Shown here in pieces: positions 48,695 to 57,053 of a DNA stretch of 57,053 nucleotides (within the stretch, counting starts at the first letter, position 1; each line of letters starts with the position of its first letter). Source of the stretch: Pholiota molesta (Eukaryota; Basidiomycota; Agaricomycetes; Agaricales; Strophariaceae); NCBI GenBank assembly GCA_014925825.1, contig JACGCK010000258.1, positions 1-57,053 on the forward strand, written 5' to 3'. Below the pieces are notes generated by a model. The model had not been told where the DNA came from, made no database searches, and saw only the letters and a program-made list of their open reading frames with translations. The translations under genes were made by a program, and so were the position numbers.

Positions 48695-50140
48695 CCGCGA
48701 GTACGATGATGCTTAATGCGTCGCACGCCAACGAGATCTACTCGCACTCCACTACCCCTCAGCCAGCGGTTCGCTTGTCTGTCGCCGACCAAATAGCGCA
48801 CCACCAGTCGGCGATCTTCAACCTCGAGTCGCGTCGACCCGGATTCACCCCCATCATCAAAACACGGAACCAACGCCAACAAGAGGCGAACGAGACGGCC
48901 CGCGAACCGACACCCGCACCAGCTAGCCAAGCTGCCGCATCGACAAGCGCCACGCGAGATGCGCCTCCACATCTGCCCCAGACGACTTCGCGAGTATCAA
49001 ACGCGCGCCCTGCGACACCGCCACCATCGCGGCTTGCACAACAGGAACCGGAGCATCCTTATCGCAACGCTAATGACGCCGCGTACGCCCCGCCGCAGGC
49101 ACGAAACGTTGGCGCACCACCAGACAAGGCCAACGCACCCCGAAGAGAGCCTGCCTATCGTACACTTCCTCCGGTCCACGACCCGCCCTTGCAACGAAGG
49201 TCTTTAACCAGTCAATGGAGGCGTCCATCACTATCACGCAGCGTGAGCTCCTTTCACTAGCACCCGAGGTACGATCGCAGTACAGAGAGGCGACCACGAT
49301 CAAGCGACAGCCTAACAAAGAGGCGCCTACGGCGACGACAAACCTCTTCGATTCAGCTCCTCGCAACGAAGCCGACTCGATGCCAATATTCAATCTCAGC
49401 GTTATTCCAGCCTACGATCCAGATGAGGACGAATACTATGAGTGCTTGGACTATGCACAGTTTATCAACGCGGAATCGACCGTCAACGGAGGACCGCCGC
49501 CTAGGGGTGCCTCTATCATCAACGACCCCTATGATCTATACTATCGAACGCTAGCTCCAGGCGAACGCCCGGACTTCGATATGCTAATCGTCGCAGTCGA
49601 GTCGGCAGCCCTTCGTTCGATGCATGCAGTCGTCGACGGGACATTGCGCGTGAGTGTGTGATGACGGTGGCAGTACCATCATCGCCATGTCGGAGGAGCA
49701 ATCGACTGCCCTCAATCTCGCGTACGACCCCACCATCGTGTTGAAAATGCAGTCCGCGAACGGCGCTATAGACCCGTCCCTCGGTCTCGCTCGTAATGTA
49801 CCCTTCCTTATAGGCGACGTCACGATCTATCTCCAGGTTCACATAATCCGACACGCACCTTACATGTTCTGTTCGGGCGACCATTCGACATCATCACGAC
49901 GTCTGTCGTGCGGAATTATGCGAACGAGGATCAGACAATCACGATCAAGGATGTGAATTCGGGCCACACAGCGACTGTCCCCACCTTCCCACGAACCTTC
50001 CAGCACTCTCGGCGTCGACGCGACACCACGACCCGGTCGAGCAGGAACAGGTTTTCAGAGATAGAGGAGATTGAGCAACATGATGCGAGATCGCCCTCAC
50101 CTTCAGTGTGGACGAACACGGCGATCCATATATCGACGGC
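48695..50140 (+). pseudogene. gypsy-2 linker and retropepsin-like protease region, frameshifted
   Basis: A Pro/Ala/Gln-rich linker (48700-49200) leads to an acidic segment (DPDEDEYYECLDY). Then comes an aspartic-protease-like motif, DGGSTIIAMSE, at about 49660-49700, followed by DVTIYLQVHII and a FDIITTS-like stretch in another frame. The expected DTG/DSG is DGG here. The frame before the motif can be restored by two one-base additions in G doublets, consistent with deletion errors. Confidence 0.65.
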
Positions 50141-50639
50141 TATCAACTACTTAATTCCTCTGATTCCGACCCGGCTGCTCATGCTCGTTCTTATTTTACT
50201 GCCTGTGATATATCCCACATACCCGCTCCTGATGACCTCGCAAAGATCCAGAATTCATAGCTCTTTTTAATAAAGTCTCCGATCCGACTGTACCATACAA
50301 ACAATCTGCTTACTCGTTATCATCGGCAACACCTCCTAAGTCCCGTCGCCCCGATCACACTCTGCCCCTTCGCCCGCGCCTAATTCCACTCATACTACCT
50401 TCCATACATCGCACACCAATTCCGCTTCGTCTAGTTCCCAAGTCGCTTCGCCTCACTCCCTTTTCGCTTCGTCTCATTCTGTTTCGCCTTCGCCTCGCAC
50501 CGCCCCGCCTCGGCGCCACATAGCGCGCCATCGCCTATTCTCAAAACCAGATTCACTACATCGCCTATCTCGAGGCCTAATATCAAAACTACCCCCACTC
50601 CTTATACTCGCTCCAAGACATCACTCGGTTGCCTCGGAG

Positions 50640-52783
50640 AGTTAGGTTTGCTGAGACGCTCCCTGGCCAAGACAAAGGCGAAGAAGAAGTACAAACCCGT
50701 CGCGCTTAAAGTCCGTCCAGTGGTCACCGGAGTCGACGAGAAGTTTCGCATCATCCGCGAGATCAAGGGGACCCACTCGCAACACTTCCGACACTGCCTA
50801 CCAACCACCGAAGTTCACGCCCATCGGTCGCTACACGCAAGAACGCATGGAAGCTTTCGACGCCGTCCACGAAGAAGGATTCTTGGACCCGCGGAACCGA
50901 CCTACTCCATCACTTCGTAGTGTACACAACGATGGGTTCGCATGAACGATTCGGACGAGGACATTTCCGAGAGATTTCTTCCCGCCCGTTGAATCCCCGT
51001 CATCCCGCACAAGCCGTGGGTACACGTAACATTCCGATTCCACCAGGCATCCACATCAGGTATGCGAGGTCCTCAAGCGTAAATGAACGCCGGAGTCATG
51101 GAACCCTCAAACTCATCCTATCGCTCGAGATGGTTTTGCGTCGTCAAGAAGGACGGGAAACTCAGGATTGTGCAGTCGCTCGAACCGCTGAATGCAGTCA
51201 CGATCGCCCACTCCGGTGTTCCTCCGTTCACAGACACACTCGCCGAGCAGTTCGCCGGTCGCTCGTGCGGTGCAATGTTGGATCTGTTCGTAGTTACGAC
51301 GAGCGGCGATATCTGAGACCTCGCGCGACCTCACAACCTTCCAAACACCTTTCGGCGCACTTCGACTCACCACCTCCCGATGGTTGGACGAACTCCGGTC
51401 CCGATCTTCCACGATGATGTAACTTTTATCCTTTGCCCCGAAATCCCTCATGTCACCATTCCCTATATCGATGATGTTCCTGTTAAAGGCCCCGCGACTC
51501 GTTACTCTTGCCTAATGGCGATTGTGAGCGAATACCTGGAACCCGGCATCCGTCGCTTCGTATGGGACACTTCCAGAATCTCAATCGCGTCGTCCAACGT
51601 ATGAAATACTGCGGCGGAACGTTCTCCGGCTTCAAATCGACTCTTTGCGCGCCAAATCACCGTACTCGCCACCGCTGCACCCCAGGAGCCGCCTACCGAT
51701 CCGACTAAACTCGACCTGGTCGTGAACTGGGGTCCATGTACTGACCTCTCCGACTGCGCTCGTTCTCGGACCATAGGAGTCGCTCGCATATTCATTAAGA
51801 ACTTCGCCCATTGTGCGCATCATCTCGTCAAACTTACGCGTAAGGATGCACCCTTCGAATTCGGCCCTCAGCAACTCGCCGCGCAACAAGACTTGAAGAA
51901 CGCGCTCCTCACGTCGCCCGCGCTCAAACCCATCAACTATACTAGCGGCGCTCCTGTCATATTGTCTGTCGACACCTCCTACATTGCGATAGGCTTCATA
52001 CTCGCCCAGTGCGATGTCGAAAACCCCCAGATCCGCCACTTCGCCCGCTTCGGATCGATTACCTTGAATGAACGGGAAGCCCGCTTTTCGCAACCTAAAC
52101 TCGAGCTCTATGGCTTATACCGTGCGCTCTACGCTCTCAAATCTCACCTCATCGGCATTCGCAACCTCATCATTGAAGTCGATGCCTCATCGATCAAGGG
52201 CATGCTCGCCCACCCAGACATAAATCCCTCCGCCAGCATGAATCGCTGGATACTCGCCATCCTAACCTTCCATTTCGAACTCGTTCACGTTCCAGGTGCC
52301 TTTCACGGACCTGATGGCTTATCGCGAAGACGCCTGCAGCCCGACGACGCGCCTCAACTCGACGACACCAACGAGCGAGAGGACTGGATCGACAGAATGC
52401 ATAGTTTCATGCACGCCGTCAATCCCTCCTCCTCCGCACTTATTGCCACCCCTCCATCTCTCATTCATATATGCGAAGTCTTCATCGACGATGAGCCTGC
52501 GCCGATCGGCATAGACGATGAGACGACGCCATACTCCATCATCCCACGTTCCGAGAAGGCAGAAAGCGCGGATGCACGCGTGGTTAGAGTCCGCGAGTGG
52601 CTCGAAAACTATGAACGTCCCGATGACATGACCGACGCGGAATATAACACGTTCGTTCGCTATTGCGGCGAGTTCTTCCGCGATGGAAACCGCCTATGGC
52701 GCAAAGATACGCACGGCCGCCACAAGCTCGCGTTGCCCCGTCGCGTCGCCTCTATATTGTCAAGTCAGCTCATGATGACATAG
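50640..52783 (+). pseudogene. gypsy-2 reverse transcriptase and RNase H, frameshifted
   Basis: The linker KKKYKPVALKVRPVVTGVDE (50690) precedes RT. RT motifs include SRWFCVVKKDGKLRIVQSLEPLN (51120-51190), GAMLDLF with a catalytic Asp (51275), and the catalytic box YIDDV (51460). RNase H-type motifs follow in one long frame (51722-52783): SVDTSYIAIGFILAQ, QPKLELYGLYRAL and VHVPGAFHGPDGLSRR. Single-base shifts occur near 51290, 51575 and elsewhere. Likely a once-functional copy; see the finding on deletion errors. Confidence 0.8.
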
Positions 52784-53942
52784 GTCACCACGGGTTCTTC
52801 GCAACCCACGCGCTCATCGTGGAACGCTATTGGTGGCCCGTCATGGCTTCGATATGCTTGGTTCATCCGTACCTGCCACATCTGCCAACTTCGCCGCACT
52901 CAGAACGTCCTGATACCCCCAACCGTCGCCTCGCCTGCCCCTTTATTCTCCAAAGTTTATATCGACACTATGTTTCTTCCCGCGTCCGCCGGATACAAAC
53001 TGATCATCCAGGCGGCTGCTCGCTTTCCGCCTTTCCCGAGTTCGCTCTCTTGCGTCGCGAGACCGCCCAGACCGTCGGCGAGTTTCTATTCAACACGCTT
53101 ATCTGCCGCTATGGTCTACTCCGGGAGATAGTCACCGATAACGGGTCCGCCATTATCGCCGCTACAGCCTACATTGCAAAGAAGTACAAGATTTCCCATA
53201 TAAGGATCTCAGGCTACAACTCGCGCGCTAACGGCATCGTCGAGCGCTCGCACTTCGACATCAGGCAGGCCCTATTCAAAGCAGCCGACGGAGACCAGTC
53301 CCGATGGGCCCTAGTCGCACCCTATGTTTTCTGGGCAGACCGCGTCACAGTTCGCCGGCGCATGGATGTTCGCCGTACTTCGCGCTGACAGGAACGCACC
53401 CCCTTCTACCCTTCGATATCACGGAAGCTAATACCTTGTACCACCTCCCGATTCCGTACTGTCCACCGAAGACCTCATTGGAAATCGTGCCATTGCCCTG
53501 CAGAAGCGGGGTCTGATCTGGCGCAGCTCCACAGTCGCGTCTACGAGGCGCGCGTCAAGGCAGCCAATAAATTCGAGGAGGATCACGCGAACACGATCAA
53601 GGATTTTGACTTCAAGCTAGGCAACCTGCACTGTCGCAACACAGCAATCGAGAAGGCTCTCAATCGCAAGATGCGACCGCGCTATCAAGGCCCATTCATA
53701 GTGATCTCGCGCAACCGTGCGGCCTATTCATGGCGGAACTAGATGGCTCCCTATTTGACCGCCCCATCGCCGCTTTCCGCGTCATCCCCTATTTTGCGCG
53801 CTCCCATATCGATCTACCCCACTCGACGAGCTCCTTGACGTATCCCGCCAGCGACTCGCCGAGATGGAAGCATCAACCGCGGAGGATCCGAAGACGCCGA
53901 GATCGACGACGACGACGAAGTCGACGCTGACGCCGACAATTG
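52740..53942 (+). pseudogene. gypsy-2 integrase, frameshifted
   Basis: It has the zinc-binding H-H (DDIGHHGFFATHA) and C-C (CHICQ) set near 52775-52890, then an Asp (VYIDTMF) near 52963, Asp (VTDNGS) near 53137 and Glu (GIVERSH) at 53242. These match the D,D-35-E layout in spacing. The C-terminal part ends in an acidic tail (DDDDEVDADADN) at 53940. Several one-base shifts interrupt the reading frame. Confidence 0.78.
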
Positions 53943-53975
53943 ACTGCGGACAGTCAAGAGCTCAGTAAGGAGGAG
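53941..53975 (+). repeat. Internal copy of the PPT/hairpin module
   Basis: TGACTGCGGACAGTCA (stem TGACTG, loop CGGA), a short spacer, then CTCAGTAAGGAGGAG. It matches 56582-56616 except for a two-base swap. It stands directly after pol and before the antisense cassette. Confidence 0.85.
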
Positions 53976-54301
53976 TATACCCGGGTCGACACCAACTTTC
54001 CGATTTTACCGCTGCGTTTACAATTTTTTCATCACATTTCACTCGCTCATTTCGCCTCGGACCCTTTAGTCGATTAGATATCAGACACTACCACTCCCCT
54101 CTCTCATTCTTCATTTCGCACGAATTCTCATACTAGAAAGACACTTAGAGTCGCCTTCAAATCCTTTACTTATACTTCTTATCACGCAGACATCACAGCA
54201 AGAAGGAAGTCCCCTGTTCAAGACCTACATACATACAGGGAGCAGCACGAAACAACAAAGACACCACGGATCGCCCTACAAAAAAGTTCGCCACCGCCGT
54301 A
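53976..54301. other. Spacer between PPT module and antisense gene end
   Basis: About 325 bp without a gene. It presumably contains the 3' UTR of the antisense gene. Confidence 0.4.
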
Positions 54302-56065
54302 TCAATCGCCACCAAAGCCCAAACGCGCAAGCGACTCGATGACCATGTCGACCATTGCCCAAAAGGCATCGTTATATTCGATCGCCCCACTATCTTCACC
54401 CACCAAAGCGCTCGCACGAAAGTCCCGCATCTGCATCAACATCTCGAAGAGCGCCTGCGCGAAACCGATGTCGACTGAACGAGAATCCGCCTGAAGCGCG
54501 GCGACAAGTTTATGCGAATGGTCGATGAAGTTGATAGAGTGCGTCTGGCCGGTGACGCACTGAATCTTCATCTCGCGACGGAAGCGTTCCACCCACTTGA
54601 TACGCTCTTTCTGTTCGTCGTAGGCACCCCGCAAGTAGGACAGCGTGCAGGCGAGTCGATCGGTAATGCTAGGATCGTCCGGATACGAAGGGAGGATGAG
54701 GCGGTGCGGTCCCATGCGAACGTAACTGTCAGGCAACGGCGGATTTCGACAGAAAGGACAGCGCGCGTGCTAGGACGGCGAGAAGAACCCTGCTGGAACT
54801 CGGAGGAAGGTGCGCGCGGCGACGTGGGCGCAGAAAGAGCTTGCGTGTCGCCGGCAGGAGTCGTCATCTGGAGCGCCGGAGGCGCACGGGCGGGAGGCGG
54901 AGTAGGAGCCTCGAGTTGCTCAACCTCCATGACCTCGATGGTGATCTTGCTAGCATGGGAGCATTTCTTCTTGTCGCGACGGCAATTGGTGCACTTGTAG
55001 ACCCCCTGGGCTGGATGATCGCATGGAAACAGCGTTTCGGAGGCGACTTGGAGTTGCAGTAGTCGCACTGTAACAAGTGTTCAGCGACGACGGAATACAA
55101 GAAGCGAAGGCACACTTACAATTCCGGGAGCATCCTCATGGACACCTGGCACGAAGTTAGCGGCCTTTGGAGGCTCGCCGCGGTAGTCGTTCACTAGCGC
55201 CCGCGTCTTGGGCACCGCACCATCCACGACTGACGGAGCTCGCATCTTACCCTTCCCTTTCGACGAGGCTGGAGCCTGCGCTTTCGGCTCCCCGGATGTC
55301 TTTGCGCGCGAACGATTCGCCGCGGCTTCGCTAGCGCCCGCGTCCGGCTGGACCGACGATGCGATGACCTCAGCCTTGACCTGATGGCCCAAGTTCCAGC
55401 TGGCTCCGGAGTCCTCCAAAGGCTAGTCGGCGTAGGCGTCGATGGCGCACCCCAGTCAAATCGCCCCGCAGTAGCCGTTGGCGCCGGTCCCTGCGCACCC
55501 GCATTCGCCGTCGACGGCGCGTCCCAGGGAGATCGTCCCACGGCAGCTGTCGTCACCGGTGCCTGCGCATCAGCATCCGCCGTCGATGGCGCGGCCGTAT
55601 CAGTCGCAAACCCAGCCTCCCGGTCGACTTCCATGGATTCCCCAAACGCGCCCGCCGTGTCTTCATCGACAGTTTGTTCTTCCCCATTCGCAGTCTGCTG
55701 ATCCTCGGGGATGGGCGCCTGCGCGAACGTCAAGCGCGCGCCAATGGCCCTCAGGCGTACGAGGACAATTTCGCCCCAGGGAGTCATGACAGGGTCGCCG
55801 GCAGTGGTGATACGGAAACGGTCGAGCAGCTGGTCGAAGTCGGCGCGAGAGACGGGGTCCAAGTCCGGATTGACCCGGGAGTGTTCACAAACATCTCAAG
55901 GGTTTTCTATCGAGCAAACGATGCATGGAGGTTAGCTAGCAAAAAGGAAGCAAGTGCCGGCATACGCACCAGCTTGGCCAAGAAGGCCGTACGCGGAATT
56001 CCAGTCCACTCGCCCCCTTCAACAGAGCGCACGGTCATAAGCATCTCGGTGATCGACGATTGCAT
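54302..56065 (-). pseudogene. Antisense, intron-containing zinc-finger gene inside gypsy-2
   Basis: On the minus strand, ATG at 56065 opens exon 1 (56065-55970, MQSSITEMLMTVRSVEGGEW...). A canonical 63-bp intron (55969-55907) leads to exon 2 (KTLEMFVNTPG ... DPVSRADFDQLLDRFRITT). A long Ala/Pro/Thr-rich region follows, then a second 52-bp intron (55119-55068). The next exon holds CDYCNSKSPPKRC-like and CTNCRRDKKKCSH words (a basic C-x2-C-x6-C cluster), a Pro-rich stretch and a C-terminal helical part (DEQKERIKWVERFRREM ...) ending at 54302. One-base shifts separate the blocks. Without them about 520-560 residues. Function unknown; nucleic-acid binding is likely from the Cys/Lys cluster. Introns on this strand survive retrotransposition because the genomic RNA is the other strand. 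Confidence 0.7.
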
Positions 56066-56581
56066 GGCGGCGAAAGGGCGAATAGCAGGTTAAGAGCGGC
56101 GAGGAAGAAAGCGAGGGAAGAAAGCGAGATGGGGGAGCCTGTGAGGACGGCCCTCCTCTTTTTATTTTTTTCAGGAGTCCACAGCGTTTCGGAGATCCGC
56201 CACACGTGTATACGTACGGCACTGCCCGTTCTCGTCATCAGCAGGCCATCGAACAGTCCCAAAGCTTATCGGACGCCTAGCGCACTTGTTGTCCTCGCCG
56301 CGATCGCATGTACCGTCCTGCAACCGGCCCGGCACGACCCGGATCTGATCGATCTGCGATCTGTACGAGAGCAGCGTTCATCATTACGCAGACGAGTCTG
56401 TTCCACGCCTCGCTCTCTCGTGCGCGCTGCTTCACTACCCTGCGTTTTACGTCAGGATACGAGCGCCCAACCTCCGGCAGAACATCGCCCAGCCAGAAGC
56501 CTCAAGTGATTGACATACCACGAGATCGGAGAATTCCGACGAAAGAAGACTTTGCGAGGAGATCCACGTCGGCGACTCGGC
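56066..56581. promoter_or_regulatory. Probable promoter region of the antisense gene
   Basis: About 515 bp upstream (minus strand) of the antisense ATG. It includes an A/T run at 56157-56171 that reads AAAAAAATAAAAA on the minus strand. There is no coding signal on the plus strand. Confidence 0.4.
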
Positions 56582-56616
56582 TGACTGCGGACAGTCAGAA
56601 GCTCAGTAAGGAGGAG
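56582..56616 (+). repeat. Terminal copy of the PPT/hairpin module, next to the 3' LTR
   Basis: Same module as 53941-53975. Its AAGGAGGAG is the functional polypurine-tract candidate, one base before the 3' LTR (56618). Confidence 0.85.
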
Positions 56617-56617
56617 A

Positions 56618-57053
56618 TGATGCGCCCCGCATCTCTATACCCCCTGAAAACGCTCAAGACGGATGCGCACGGCCACGCATGTACCGCACTCGCCACACGC
56701 CTCGGGCGCGCGCGCACGCGCTCATACACCACGCATCATCACCAAGTCCGGGTCGCGGCCGTACCACGTGACCAAGCACACGCACTCGCACGGCAACGCT
56801 CGAACACGCACGTCGCTGTCCATACGCACACGCTCATCGCCCGCACGCAGAACACCCGCATCGTCTCCGACGCAGCATATGGACTGACAAGGTCTGGATC
56901 GTTCTCGCTCGCACCTTTGCGCTCTGTCGCCCACTTCTCTTTTCCCCGGTGCTTTTATTTCATATGTTTCCATCGGCGCGTCTCGCCGCGCTCGCTACCA
57001 TCTTTGTCCTCGAGGCGTCTCATTAAGTTAGCTCCGTACAGACAGTTACTTCT
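56618..57053 (+). repeat. gypsy-2 3' LTR (truncated by window end)
   Basis: 436 bases matching the first 445 bases of the 5' LTR at 45926. The differences seen are one-base indels only. The element's right target duplication is outside the window. Confidence 0.85.

Larger units (their letters stand above)
45926..57053 (+). mobile_element. Ty3/gypsy-type LTR retrotransposon (gypsy-2) with antisense cassette, 3' end cut by window
   Basis: The order is 5' LTR (45926-46804), primer-binding site, gag, protease, RT, RNase H, integrase, a PPT-containing module at 53941-53975, an antisense gene cassette, a second copy of that module at 56582-56616, and the 3' LTR from 56618. The gag, pol and LTR words are of a gypsy-type family I recognise from Agaricomycetes. 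The frame breaks inside gag, protease and RT, where I traced them, are each resolved by single-base losses. The element lies in the first intron of a host gene. Confidence 0.88.

Overview
This window looks like genomic DNA from an Agaricomycete (mushroom-forming basidiomycete). The genes are dense with short GT-AG introns of about 48-65 bp. The gene content fits a wood- or litter-associated fungus: a copper radical (glyoxal-type) oxidase, a GMC alcohol oxidase, WSC and DUF6534-type proteins, a MYND/DUF4470-type protein, an F-box protein, 3-ketosphinganine reductase and cofactor-independent phosphoglycerate mutase. I saw no tRNA, rRNA or CRISPR array. All domain names come from reading motifs by eye; no search was run.

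Layout. 1-9.3 kb: the 3' part of a Ty3/gypsy retrotransposon (RT, RNase H, integrase, chromodomain, then a long extra tail), split by a 4.3-kb foldback-like element with ~640-bp inverted repeats. 10.7-34.1 kb: host genes, mostly with clean frames: DUF6534-type membrane protein, TSC10-like reductase, copper radical oxidase, DUF4238 protein, two related disordered proteins flanking a third disordered ORF, F-box protein, 7TM protein, iPGM and WSC protein. 34.9-39.0 kb: a MYND-finger gene hit twice by near-identical 820-bp hAT-like elements, one in an intron and one in an exon. 39.6-43.3 kb: a small membrane protein and a GMC oxidase with four one-base frameshifts. 44.3-45.6 kb: a 1.2-kb hAT-like element with a perfect 8-bp target duplication. 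45.8 kb to the end: exon 1 of a host gene, then a gypsy-type element of at least 11 kb that entered its first intron. This element has 5' LTR, gag, protease, RT/RNase H, integrase, an antisense intron-containing zinc-finger cassette, and the start of the 3' LTR.

Themes. The host genes are housekeeping and secreted or membrane functions with no evident operon or cluster logic. The main interest is in the mobile DNA: (i) the antisense spliced gene between pol and the 3' LTR of the second gypsy element, bounded by a duplicated polypurine-tract module; (ii) the giant foldback element; (iii) two insertions of one hAT-like family in a single gene; (iv) a C-terminal extension on the first gypsy integrase. 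One caution: from about 41 kb onward nearly every disrupted frame is explained by single-base losses, and the two LTR copies differ only by one-base indels. This suggests uncorrected deletion errors, so the 'decayed' genes there may be intact in the organism.
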